Positions 45,591 to 56,276 of a DNA stretch of 64,000 bases are shown piece after piece. Source of the stretch: Coriolopsis trogii (taxonomy: Eukaryota > Basidiomycota > Agaricomycetes > Polyporales > Polyporaceae); the NCBI GenBank assembly GCA_020543525.1, contig JAHYIO010000028.1, positions 1,116,001-1,180,000 on the forward strand, read 5' to 3'. Under the pieces are notes generated by a model. The model saw only the letters and a list, made by a program, of their open reading frames with translations, was not told the origin of the DNA and did not search any database. Position numbers and translations under genes: made by a program. The stretch's first letter is position 1, and the number at the start of each line of letters is the position of its first letter.

Positions 45591-46969
45591 CTGGTCTGTC
45601 TGTGTCGCGGGTTGAGTGTTGTTGGTCTGGACGACAAGTCTGTGTATCGGGATGGGTATCGAGGTGTTGCTGTTGGAAATGCGCTGCGAGAGTTGCTGAT
45701 GCTTGCCTGCCTGCAAGGGTGCACTAGAACTCGAGCTTTGGGATCGATGCGGCGATAGAGCCCTTGTCGCGCCAGCCTATATACGCTCAGGGAGATGGCC
45801 CGCAGGGCGAGTCGGTCCTGTCGACCGGTGGGAGCTCGGGCGTCGGTGTCGGATATGGTCCCAGGGGGGGCCTTCATTCCATGCGCGGTCGAGCTTGCCA
45901 TCAATGTATTCCGCGAGCCCTCCTCTCCACAGCGTTGCACGGACGAGTAAGGGTGGGAGACCTCATGAAGCAATCCCGACGGGGGAACGCCTAGGCCCGA
46001 ATGTCGATCCCGACTGACACTGTCGGTCGGGATTGTAGATTATTATGGTATCAGCCAAGCGCGGGTCGGTGGTCGGAACAGGCGTGTTCTGAACGGGCCT
46101 GTGGACGGCCATGGGTGTCTCGGGCGTATCACTGTGTCAGAACAGCATCGGTGCGATTGAGACAGATCGAGACTGTGTATCCTTCTTCAGAGCTGCTGCT
46201 AGACCGGAGATCACAACACTCGAGTCAAACTCGATCGGTCGAAAGGGAAGTTGCTCAATCCTGAGGCCTGAGCCATATACAATCGGATAAAAAAGTCCCA
46301 GGTTTATTAAACTAATGGAGGTGGACGCGATTGTGCGCGCATCCGACGGCGTAAAGGACGAGTATGAGAGAGGGAACGATGACAGCGGGAGATGGACACT
46401 CCCACTGGCAGTTCTGACGTCTGCTCGTTCACTGATCAAAGTACGTTTGAGTACGATGTTCGCATGCGTTATCTCACATGCTTGAGCTGTCCGAACCTAC
46501 GTTCCTCCTCCTGCTCATCAGCTCAAGCTCATACTAGTTCAGCCTGTTCAGGTCCGGCTAGTCTCCGAGTTACGGCCGGGGTCAGACAACAACACTCCAT
46601 CCCGCCTGCCTGCAAGAGAGCAACTACTTGCACACTCATACCGGCGCTCCCGGTCGAGGATAATGGAGCGCTGCGCTAAATTCGGGAGCACCATATAGGT
46701 ATCTACGCAGTAGTGGATGAAGGGAGAATTGGGGTGGCTTGCCCTAAATCCTCTTGATAATCAAGCAGATGACATGAGATGCACAGAAAGCATGTAATCC
46801 CCCATTCTATTCCGAATGCACCAAGGATACAACAGATACGCTAGCGCAGGTAGAGCAGGACAGCAACGACAAACACGTCTACGAAAGACACAGTCACACA
46901 ACGCGCACGAGAACCGTATGCTACACAGACCGTCTCAAGCAACACCGGCACAGTCATCAAAGAAAGCGT
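45591..46969. promoter_or_regulatory. Spacer between kinase paralogues 1 and 2
   Basis: This 1.4 kb stretch contains the upstream region of paralogue 1 and the 3' region of paralogue 2. No gene is supported. A short inverted repeat, ATCCCGAC at 46007-46014 and GTCGGGAT at 46026-46033, is present; a related ATCCCGACGG lies at about 45973. Confidence 0.4.
46007..46033. repeat. Inverted repeat, 8 bp arms
   Basis: ATCCCGAC and GTCGGGAT are separated by 11 bp, about 420 bp upstream of the kinase start at 45590. It could be a dimeric factor site; no factor is proposed. Confidence 0.35.
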
Positions 46970-48400
46970 CTACTCCACCAAAAACCGGTCCATGAACCGA
47001 CGCAAAAAATTCTGCGAGCCCGTCATCTGTCCCGGCCTCTTCGACACGCCCGAGTGCCCGGCCGAGCGTACGGGTGCAGACCGACTCGTCGGGGCCGCAA
47101 AGAGCGCCCTGTCGGGGAGAAACGACTCGGCTCTCCCCGCCCGCCCTGCGCTCACGACCGCTTGGTCCGGGAGCAGCACCTGGGCGCGCATCTCGGGGGT
47201 GCGCGGCCCGCTGCTCTCCAGCGTCGACGACTGCGACCCCGAGACTGGGCCCGTACCTCGCCCACCGCCTGCGCCGCTGATGATCGCATCGACCGAGCCG
47301 TCACCGCCCATCGTGTCCTCCCCGTCGTCCGACTCGCCGAGGGTGGTGGAAGAGGCCGACCAGGGAATATAATACCCCTCCCTCCTCGACCCCTTGAAGT
47401 ACGTCCGCGCCGCGTCCCTCAGGTACTCCCCGCCGGCCAGGATCTCCTCGGGCGTCATGAAGAAGGACTCGATGCGGTCGAACGCCGCGCGGAGCTGGCC
47501 GAGCGCGATGCGGTGCGTGCCCTTGGGCGTGGGGCCCTCGCGCCGGAAGATGCGCTGGAGGAGGTCGGAGGCGGGCGCGGAGATGGGCAGCATCTCGCGC
47601 AGGAAGCGGGGGTTGCGCGTGTAGGCGCGGAAGCAGGGGTCCGCGTGCGACGCGGTGTTCCACGGGTTGTGGCCGGAGATCATGGAGAGGAGGATGACGC
47701 CGAGGGCCCAGATGTCGTTCGCGCGCGTGTTGTATGCGGGGCGCAGGATGTCGGACCCGAGGCACTCTGCGGGGCGTGCGGGAGATGAGTAGGAGGCAGC
47801 TTGAAGTTAAAATATATGCGCACCTGGGGACATGTAGAGCGAGCTGCCTGCGCCGTAGGTTTTTGACCAGAGATTGGGGGTGGCGAGGCCAAAGTCTGTG
47901 AGTAGGAGCGACTGCTCGTCGTCGCTCACCAGGAAGTTCTCAGGCTTGATGTCGCGGTGGGACACGCCGAGGTCATGGCACGCCTCGAGCGCGTCGAGGA
48001 TGTGGCGGAACATACGGCGGACAAAGGCGTCGTCGCCCCTGTGCTCGCGCCGCTGGGCGAGATAGTTGAAGAAGTCGCCATGTCGGCAGTAGTCGAGGAC
48101 GAGGAAGAGGTAGTGTTTTTCCTCGATCACACGGTGGAGGGTGACGACGTTGGGGTGGTGGGAGAGCCTCTGGTGGTACTCGATCTCCTGGCGCTGGAGG
48201 CCGAAGCGGCGGGTGTTGGGCTCTGCGCGGATGATGCACTTTACGGCGTACTCTGCGGGGGGAGCGTCCGAGGGCGAGGTGGTGTCCTGTGCGAGGAAGA
48301 TGACCCCATTTGAGCCGGAGCCGAGCACACGAGTGAACTTGAGGCGTCCTTGGTCGATGACGTGCCCGACCAGGTTGGGGATGTTGCAGCTGTGCGGCAT
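46970..48400 (-). CDS. Ran1/Pat1-like Ser/Thr protein kinase, paralogue 2
   Basis: Two exons (47824-48400 and 46970-47766) join to 457 residues. Kinase motifs are LGSGSNGVIFLAQD, AEYAVKCIIRAE (catalytic Lys), HPNVVTLHRVIEE, SHRDIKPENFLVSD, LLTDFGLATP and SSLYMSPE, again with a phase-1 intron in the SPE codon. NDIWALGVILLSMISGHNPW and the FFMTPEEILAGGEYLRDAAR block align with paralogues 1 and 3. The catalytic loop has HRDIKPEN where the others have HRDLKPEN, a conservative change, so activity is expected. The C-terminal tail is Gly/Ser-rich and ends FLRRFMDRFLVE. The start MPHSCNIPNLVGH is chosen; the frame stays open to an earlier ATG at 48517, but that extension is low complexity. Confidence 0.9.
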
Positions 48401-48945
48401 GGACGAGGACGCGCGGTGGTGGGTGGGCTGTCGGGAGCGGTGTGGTGCGTAGTGCGCAAAGTAGGTGAGCCATGTGAGAGCATTGTGCATGGGTACTTGT
48501 AAGTCTTGGGTGCGCATACGCGGATCTCCACCGGGCTGGAGTGCGGAAGAATATCCGCAGTGCGGGAGCGGAGGGCGGGAGGGGGATGGGAGACGTTACA
48601 TGAGGGCGGAAGCCAAGAGGACGGGAGGAGGAGTGCAGGGGCAGTCTGCGGACGTGCTTAGGCTCGGTCGAGAATGGCAAGTGGGCTCTGCAGGTGTGCA
48701 GGCCGATCGACGATGGCAGACACTGGCGCCGGTCAGAATCTGGGCTGGGAGAGGGGCAGCAGGGAGAGGCGATTCGCACGGACAGGCATAGAGGCGGCCT
48801 ATGACGCCATCCCTGCCACAGATCGAATAGCTCGCACACAGAGACAGGTGCGATGGATGAACACAAGCAAGTCTCCGATTGCAGATGCCGGAAGCACTAG
48901 TGTACATCATGCACCAAGTCAATGAAACCCAGAAAGCACCGTCGC

Positions 48946-49605
48946 TCAAGCAAGCGTGTCGTCGCTGGAAACCCCATGGCCGAGCTCGTACAGTGTCAGC
49001 GCGTGGTAGATATCGTACACAGCCATGATGCTGTCCCGGCCGTCGTCGTCGTCCGTGAGGCTTGCCCAGCTCGGCGCGGACCATAGGGAGGGCAGAGTGG
49101 ACTGGACAGAGTGGACGGAGCTAGGACAGGACGTCGAGGCTGACAGGACGCTCGTCGCTGCCGACACGTGTTGCACGCCGCCTTCTGCACGTCCGAGATT
49201 CGCTGACGTCTGCGAAAGGGAGGCATCCTCCCGTCTTCGGATGTCGTCCCTCGCGTACGCAACGTCAAGCGGGACCAGAGTGTGCGCCCGGATGGCGAAC
49301 GGCATGCTCTCCGGCTCGCCGCACGCCATCTCGAATCCCTCTCTGCGCCATCGGATGTCTTTCCGGCACTGCGCGAACGAGAGCCGCAACAGTAGTGGCG
49401 CACTCGGTGAGGGCGAAGGGGATTGGGAGAGGGAAGCCGTTATGGCAGGATCTGCACGCCCGTCTTTGCGCGCGCGAACAGAGAGGGCTCGAGAAGGAGC
49501 AAACGTCGGCCGTCCATGCATCGATACCGCTTTCGGCTTCGAGTAAGAATAGTCGCGGTCGCGCGTGCGGGGGAACGGGGAGGTACCAGGACGGAAGACG
49601 ACCAT
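48946..49605 (-). CDS. Hypothetical Ser/Arg-rich protein, 219 residues
   Basis: An open frame on the minus strand starts at MVVFRPGTSPFPRTRDRDYS. It has LLLRLSFAQCRKDIRWRREG in the middle and the ordered-looking C-terminus SIMAVYDIYHALTLYELGHG. The frame stays open upstream to an ATG at 49848, but that part reads like leader sequence. I do not recognise a family. A Ser/Thr-rich stretch (SSVHSVQSTLPSLWSAPSWA) suggests disorder. It sits between a kinase paralogue and a divergent secreted-protein gene. Confidence 0.55.
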   Translation of the reverse strand: MVVFRPGTSPFPRTRDRDYSYSKPKAVSMHGRPTFAPSRALSVRARKDGRADPAITASLSQSPSPSPSAPLLLRLSFAQCRKDIRWRREGFEMACGEPESMPFAIRAHTLVPLDVAYARDDIRRREDASLSQTSANLGRAEGGVQHVSAATSVLSASTSCPSSVHSVQSTLPSLWSAPSWASLTDDDDGRDSIMAVYDIYHALTLYELGHGVSSDDTLA

Positions 49606-50264
49606 GCCGAGTGTGAACCGCGCAAAACAGAGCAGGTCGAGAGCAGAGAGGAGAGTAGCAGAGATAGAGCCAAAGCGACGTTGATGGACTGGATAGAAGG
49701 TCCATAGACGCGACCTTTGAGTAACCTTAGAGAGGTGGCTAACCATGCCCATACGATAGACGCGCCTAGGCCCTCGCTGTTGCCTGTGGTTAGCAACTAC
49801 CGCGGCTCGTCTTGGCGCAACAGTCAGAATGAAGAAGAGGAAGGCCAAGCACAGCTGCCAGTGTTCGTGCCACTGTTCATAGCTGCGCCGTAGATGGAGG
49901 GTGCGTTTGGCGGTAGGATTCCTGGTTTAGATCGAGACAAGGTTACACTGTCACGTCATATCATACACGGCGCCTGCCGCGACGTTGTGTGCACCCTCAA
50001 CGTCTCTTTCCACTAGCCGACGCGGCCAAGTGATGGCGTCGGGCATCGTTGGCAGCTGGTCGGGATGATGTCTTGAAGCAGAGGGTTCAGCCTGCGCAAG
50101 AATAGCTCGGCGCATCACGTGTGCTGCGAAGATGCGGTGACGGGGTGTGCACGCCTTCCCTTTAACTCTCGCCGCCCAGCCCGAGACACGCCTGCTCACT
50201 TCTCTCCTTCTTCTCCCATCCTCCCCACCCAGGCTTGCCAGCAATCCCCTCACGTCCGCAAGAC
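49606..50264. promoter_or_regulatory. Divergent upstream region
   Basis: This spacer lies between the minus-strand orphan gene and the plus-strand secreted protein gene. A CT-rich tract (about 50160-50230) immediately precedes the plus-strand start, as is common for well-expressed fungal genes. No gene is seen. Confidence 0.4.
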
Positions 50265-52013
50265 ATGTTCAGCATACCCACCCTCGTCTCTCTTTTCCTC
50301 CTCGCCGCCCCCAAGATCGCCTTTGCAGACCCATGTGTCACCTTCGACGCTGACTTTAATCTCCTCGCCTTTGGTCTCGACGGCAAGGACTGGAATGCGG
50401 GTCCGCAGGACTCTTGGGGAAGCGGTGAGTTTTTATTCATTTTGCATTGCACCTGGCTATGGTATACCCATGCGCTTCAAGTACTTCATGCATATCCCTT
50501 CTCCCTGCACACTGCATACGAGCGAGTCTCTTGCGGTTTTGCGTTCCACCTCTGACCGATCGCATCGTACGCAGCGAGTGCTCGGTGTATCTCTGCTGCA
50601 TGCATGTGTCTATGGTCCTCGTAGCGCTCTGTGGTGGCCACAGTCACCCTCGCCCCGGCGAGGTGCACAACGCTGGTGCATTCCGGCGTTGGGCAACTTG
50701 CGGTGCTGCTTACAGCACTACTCGGCTGTAACGGGATTCACGTCGGACAGCCCACGCCGTCCTGTGACGGATCTGCTCGCATCCCGCTCTCGTGTGCTTC
50801 TCGTCTCATAACATCAAGTCGCAAGTCGTGACTCGCTCATGCGTGCTAGCTAATTGCCATTGCCGTCACTTGGCGCGGCATAAGCGCTCCGCCCATCGTT
50901 CATCTACAGCTGGAACGAAGATACTGATCAACTTCTCTTCATTCAGGCAGCGCTACCGACATCACTGCATCGGGACGGCCTCCCTTTGATGGCACCGGCA
51001 CGACATGTTACATGGCACAGTTCTTCAACGCCATTTACGTCTTGAACGGCGACAAGTCGAAGCCGAGCGATGTCCACATCTACGACGCGACTGCAAAGTC
51101 ATGGACGACCCAGGCTGTCGACGCGGGCCAGTTCGATCTCTCGGACTTCACCGCCATTCTCGACCACGACACAAACGTCTTCTACGCCATCTCCAAGGGC
51201 GAAGTGTGGTTCTTGGACATGGGCAGCCTCAAGAGCGCGAACGCGACCGCTCTCCAGTGGGGCAATGCTCAGGAGGCTCCTTTCGGAGCCGACTACAAGC
51301 CCACAATGGGTCTCGCTCAGAACCACGTTCATTTCATCGGCGTCCCTGGCCTTCCCGATGGGTCTGCTGATATCTTCGTCATCCACTGTGAGTGAACACC
51401 TCATGCAGCATACCATCCGTGCTAAACCCCACCCCGTGCAGTCTCCTTCTTCCAACCCCAGTCCCAAGCGTACCCGGGCGCGAACGGCGGCCCGACCTTC
51501 CCCTCGACGCACGGCCAGATCGCGTCCTTCTTCCAGGAGTCGGGCGTGCAGCAGGAGTTCGCGTTCATCCCGGACGACGGCTCGATGACGTACGTGATCA
51601 ACGTCGAGAACAACTCGACGACGACGCTCGCGGCACCGCCGGCCAAGGACGCGAACGCGCGGTACGCGGCGAGCGTCAGCGCGCTCGTCCAGCTCGACAG
51701 CACCGGCGCGCTATCGTACGTGCCGTACACGCAGGGCGACGACGCGGCGAACAAGCAGGCGGGGTGGGCGAGCGTCGCGAAGATCGCGGCCGTCGCGCCG
51801 CCCTCGGCGTCCTCTGCGGGCGCGTCTGCTTCCGGCACGGGCAAGGGCGCGAGCGCGACGGGGGGCACGGCGATCGGTCCTGCGCCCACTGGGACCGGCA
51901 CGGGCGCGAACAGCGCTGCGCCCTCGGATGGCTCGAACGGCGCGTTGGCGAACGCGGTCGGCTGGAGTGCGATGGCGGGAGCGTTGCTCGCTGCGTTCGC
52001 GGCCTTGCAATGA
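50265..52013 (+). CDS. Secreted, probably GPI-anchored basidiomycete protein, 390 residues
   Basis: Three exons (50265-50424, 50947-51387, 51442-52013) join exactly in frame. The N-terminus MFSIPTLVSLFLLAAPKIAF followed by ADP is a signal peptide. The mature part begins CVTFDADFNLLAFGLDGKDW and has propeller-like repeats such as AIYVLNGDKSKPSDVHIYDA, VFYAISKGEVWFLDMG and MTYVINVENNS, suggesting a small kelch-like or beta-sheet domain. A Ser/Gly/Ala/Thr-rich stalk follows, then a hydrophobic end, WSAMAGALLAAFAAL, typical of a GPI-attachment signal. A cell-wall or outer-membrane location is likely; the activity is unknown. The first intron is 522 bp, about ten times the second (54 bp), and holds several strong hairpins. 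Confidence 0.85.
50648..50719 (+). other. Three consecutive hairpins inside a long intron
   Basis: Within the 522 bp intron, three perfect or near-perfect stems follow one another. CCTCGCC/GGCGAGG spans 50648-50663. A 9 bp stem with one G-U pair, CAACGCTGG/CCGGCGTTG, has a six-base loop (50668-50691). GTGCTG/CAGCAC has a CTTA loop (50703-50718). The compact array may be a structured RNA or a splicing-control element; no known ncRNA family was recognised. Confidence 0.3.
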
Positions 52014-52296
52014 TTGGGATCGGGATCGTCATCTCCCCCACGGTGGATGTCGATTGCGTGTGCGATATGTATCTCGGTCGGCTTGAACATGAGGGACATT
52101 TGCTCGCGCGTGGTGTTTTGGAACGACTCACACGGACGCACACCTACCTTGCTGCACTAGCGCCTTACAACTACCGTACACCACTACTTGCACCTCTTCG
52201 TTTGTTGAGCGCGTTGTTCGCTACGCCCACGCTGTTGGATGGGATGACACATAAAGGGACGTACATACGCTCGTTTACAGGCTCAGCTGTCTTTGA

Positions 52297-52307
52297 CCCC
52301 CCCCCCC
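52297..52307. repeat. Poly-C run (C11)
   Basis: Homopolymer of eleven C residues in the spacer 3' of the secreted-protein gene. Confidence 0.8.
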
Positions 52308-52362
52308 GTCCGCTCCGCGCTGGCACCCGCGGTGGACACCCACGCGCACACGCAACACGTTA

Positions 52363-52386
52363 ACACTCACACTCACACTCACACTC
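52363..52386. repeat. (ACACTC)n microsatellite
   Basis: Four tandem hexamer units in noncoding sequence. Confidence 0.8.
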
Positions 52387-52929
52387 CGCCGCATTTGCCG
52401 TATCAGGTACCATGTCCGGAGCATCCCTACTAGTACTACCCTCACCCATCTGCCTGTCTGCTTCTTTTTCTCCGTTCTGCCCTGGATTCTCGTATACTTA
52501 TTATTGATCCTACCCGTTCGAATTCCTGATCTCTCCGGATGCTCTGAAGACATATGCATTGGGAAGTGCGCGCCGTGCTCTGCCGGATCGCGAGTGTGCA
52601 GTGGGGGCAGACCGATAGTGAGCAGATCGCGATGTGTGTGTGGGCGTATGTACGGTATGGAATGGGCCGCAAGTACAATAGAAAGAGGAGGTCGCATGGG
52701 GACGTGCGTCGCCGGAAACGCGTCGGGAAGCACAGCATATAGCACCTGAGCTCTGGGCCATCAAATGACATACGAGTCCGACACACCCGCATGCTCACTA
52801 CCGACCCGGATTCGCGATGCGACGTCCATAGCGCAACGTCTCGCCACCAGGAGGAGCGGAGCGGAAGAAGGAACGACCAGGGACCGTCCAGGCTGCATCG
52901 CATCCACGGAACCCCCCTCCTATGCAACG

Positions 52930-55731
52930 TCAGGCACAACACCGCCCCCCCGCGCACGCGAGGGCGAGGAGCGCGAAGTGGGCGGCCGCAAAGGCGAGCG
53001 TGGCGTGCAGGCCGTCGAACCAGGTGTCGACGACCGCGAGCGCGAGCGCGGCGCCGACGACGGGCAGGTTGGGTCGTTGGGGCCCGGGCCCGGGGGAGGG
53101 GTCGGGGCAGACGCGGGAGAGGGTGAGGACCTACCGGTTGGGGGGAGCGGGCCGGTCAATCATTCGCATGCGGTTTTGGGAATGATAGAGAGGATCGAGA
53201 GAAGGCGTGGACGGCATGGAGGTGAGAGAGGGAGGGAGATGCAAGGAGGAGTGGGAGTGGGAGTAGGAGTAGGAGTGGGGGAAGAAAGAGAAAGGGATGC
53301 ATGAGAAGGCGGGATGGAGACGTACCTTGGCGACGAGGATGGTCGACTTCACCGTCCGTACCCATACTGACTTTGGGAAGCGCACCGAGCGGGGTATGCG
53401 AGCACGCCATGCTTGGATGTCGAACGCTTGCAGTGATCTCCGGAAGCCTGGTCGAGGGGGCGGCAGGAGCGGTCTCTTCTCGCCAGTCTCGGATTCCTCT
53501 TCTCCGTCCAGGACCTCCTCGACACTGGCGTCGCTCGTCTCTTCTAGGGCAGCTTGTGCATGCACCGTACGCTCGCGTTCGGGGCTCACGCGGGTGTTTG
53601 GTCGGGCGAGCGCTAGCTGGGAGGAGGATACGCGTTCCGCGTGCGGCCGGTTGATAGGTTTGAGCTGCGAGTACCGGTAACGTTGTCAGGCTAGTCTACT
53701 GGACAGGAGGTAAGTACGCACCCCGCCGTCCTTGATCACGCCAAGGACTCGTTCTGAAGAAGGCCGTAAGGCAGGCTTGATGTGAAGGAGTTTCTCGAGC
53801 AACATCAGATAGGCCTGAGGGAGCCGTCGGGATTCGAATGCGTCGACTAACGTCGTCGACGACCTGAACCCCGGATAGCTCAAGATTTCGGCTTCGAGCC
53901 TATCCGTGTACTCCCTCCCATCTTTCGGCCGGCTAGGGTCATCGTTGTCCGACGTGTGCCGGTAAGGGAGCCGGAAGAAGAGGAGCTTGTGGAGGATCAT
54001 GCCGAGGGACCACATATCTGCCTTCGAGTCTACTTGCAGCAACTGTCCGGTGGTCGGGACGGGTAGCGATTCTGGGGCGGAGTACTCAAGGCTGTAGCAA
54101 AAGGTGAACACCTCGCACTTCGGCTACAATAGTGATGACGCTCACGTTCCGGTGTTGCCTGAACGCGTCCGTGCGTTCAGCATATCTTGCGAGGTGCCGA
54201 AGTCTGACAGCATTGCACGAGGCCTACACGTTTGTCGTAAGCTGATGATGACGGCCGCAGAATATCGGAGAATTACTCACACCAGCCGACCTTCGTCCCA
54301 TGTCAACAACACATTGCCGGGCTTTAGATCCAAGTGCAGAATGGATCTGTCATGCTGAGGAGTCTGTCAATGGCCCCGTCACATTGAGGTATGACATCAT
54401 CGCATACCAAGAACGCGAGCCCGGAAACGACGTCCCCGAAGAGATCATGAACCTCCTCGGCGCTCAACAAATGCACGGGCTTCCAATCCGGAGTTCTCCT
54501 TGAGGACTGAGCCGAAGAGCCAGCGCCGTTCAGACCCATCTCGCGACGGAGACGTTCACGCTCCTCGGGAGGGGCACGCTGGAGAGCACGGAACGCACGT
54601 ATTCGTGCATTGCGAGAGTAGGGCTGTTCACTGTGAGGGTCAGGTGATGCAGCTGTAGATGGAGGGACGGAGAGATTGCCAGAGCCATTGGCAGTAGTGT
54701 GCAGGTGAGGTAAGTGCGGGGCCCGCCGTCCTAGACGTGTGTCGATCAGGTCATCCAAGCTTCCTCCTTCCGCCCATTGCATCAGAATGCTAGAAAGGCC
54801 GTGAGGTTCGCCCGCGAGGATGCAATTGAGACATGCTGCTTACTGTAGGGTGGGTATCCTTGGGCCGAACGAAGAGAACTGGGCGGACTCCAACCATGCA
54901 TGGTGATATGTGACGATGTTTGGATGGTGGAGTTTCTCCAGAAGGCGGACCTGCCCCAACGAGGCTAAGCACGGAGCGCACATACCATTCTTCTATTTGA
55001 CGCAACCTACCTCGCGGAGCGTGTTCAGCAGATAGGAGTGAGATTGACCGACAGCGACTTTCTTCACGGCAAAGTACCCTCAATTATGAATAAGCTATAG
55101 GGGTGGTGCCGGTCGAAGTGCAGATGAGACATACCGAGGGCATTGCCGTCCAGAACGTGCTGTATATGCGGTTTGAGAATGGGGTATTGAACGCAAACGC
55201 GACAGCTCAACACACCTGGCACAAGAAGACACTCCCGTTCGCACCCATGCCGAGCTTGCACACTTCCTGGAAGAACGCTTTGAAGTAGCCTTCCGCCATA
55301 TTGTCTGCACGAAACGCACTGGGTCCTGCAGAAGGCCCAGCAGAAGATCCGGATGATGATCCTGCGCTTGCTGGACTGGCAGGACGTGACGATTCATTGG
55401 CAATCTCAAGCAATTGAAAGTAATTCGCCGCTCTGTTGGACGCGCGCTCGAACTTCTCGTCCTCAGAGTCGCTGTCCACTACTCCATCCTCATGGTGCCG
55501 TCGTCCGCCATGAACAAGCGACTGGTGACAGTAAGGACAGCGTGTCTGTCGCACTAGGGTTGGCGTAGATGACCTCGAGTGGGTCCTGATGGACAGAGCA
55601 TGGGAGGTGGGATTGTAGAGGACGACTTGGTTCGAGACGTGCAAGATAGGCTGCCATTCTGGGTCTACAGGACCCAATGCTACAAGAGCACCGGTCGGCG
55701 AAGGAGGTTCCATTTCGTCAAACATAACCAA
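52930..55731 (-). CDS. IKS1: Iks1-type Ser/Thr protein kinase with C-terminal membrane segment
   Basis: Multi-exon gene starting MVMFDEMEPPSPTG. The N-terminal region has LYNPTSHALSIRTHSRSS and a CPYC knuckle. The kinase domain runs: EVCKLGMGANGSVFLCQ (Gly loop), YFAVKKVAVGQSHSYLLNTL (catalytic Lys), REVRLLEKLHHPNIVTYHHA, ILMQWAEGGSLDDLID, a long Ser/Pro/Arg insert, then LHLDLKPGNVLLTW, LSDFGTSQDML, GTLEYSAPES and ADMWSLGMILHKLLFFRLPY. The HLDLKPGN catalytic loop is a feature of this family. The C-terminus is hydrophobic (LPVVGAALALAVVDTWFDGL, then HATLAFAAAHFALLALACA), suggesting two membrane segments, and stops at 52930. Yeast Iks1 is poorly characterised. A purine-rich (GGAGTG)n tract at 53253-53283 lies in an intron near the 3' end. 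Confidence 0.88.
53253..53283. repeat. (GGAGTG)n-type purine-rich repeat
   Basis: Degenerate hexamer repeat inside an intron of the Iks1-type gene; on the transcribed strand it is a long pyrimidine tract. Confidence 0.6.
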
Positions 55732-56276
55732 GCAGAACGGTGAAGAGCAAGAAATAGAGGATCAGAGAAGGAGGCCGGGAGAGGTCATGGCGGTCGTGCA
55801 CAAGAAGTGCTTCCTGCGTGCTCAATGCTCATGCTCGTCGACGGCTCGCCACTCCGTTCCATTGGCGCCCATAGAACATGCCTCGCCACATCCATCCACT
55901 CCCCTTTCAGTCCGCAGCAACACAGGTTCGACGGCCAGCGTAGAGCGCTCCATGAACTGTATGCGAGACTCGAATAGCTGAGACGACACCAACCAAGTGG
56001 TCGAATTCAAATGATTCTGGACAACTACTCAATGAATTGCGTAGACTATGACGCCACAGGGCATCAGAACAAAAATGGCAAGTGTTCAAGTTCGCGACAA
56101 AGGCTTGTATACAATTACGAGACTGGTGCTATCGCAACATATCGATTATACTGGTACAAAAAGTCTCATCACGCTTTTTCCAGGTCTTTCCTTCCGTTCG
56201 AGTGAATGGGATGTTAGAAGCGTTCCCAGCGCCTCAATAACATGCATCCTCTCAGCTCCTCCCAAAAATCAGGCTA
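55732..56276. other. Intergenic spacer
   Basis: This spacer lies between the start of the Iks1-type gene and the stop of kinase paralogue 3. It is AT-leaning from 55990 to 56200. No gene is seen. Confidence 0.45.

Larger units (their letters stand above)
52014..52929. other. Intergenic spacer with simple repeats
   Basis: This spacer separates the convergent secreted-protein and Iks1-type kinase genes. It contains a C11 run at 52297-52307 and a CACACT/ACTCAC microsatellite at 52363-52386. No gene is supported. Confidence 0.5.
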
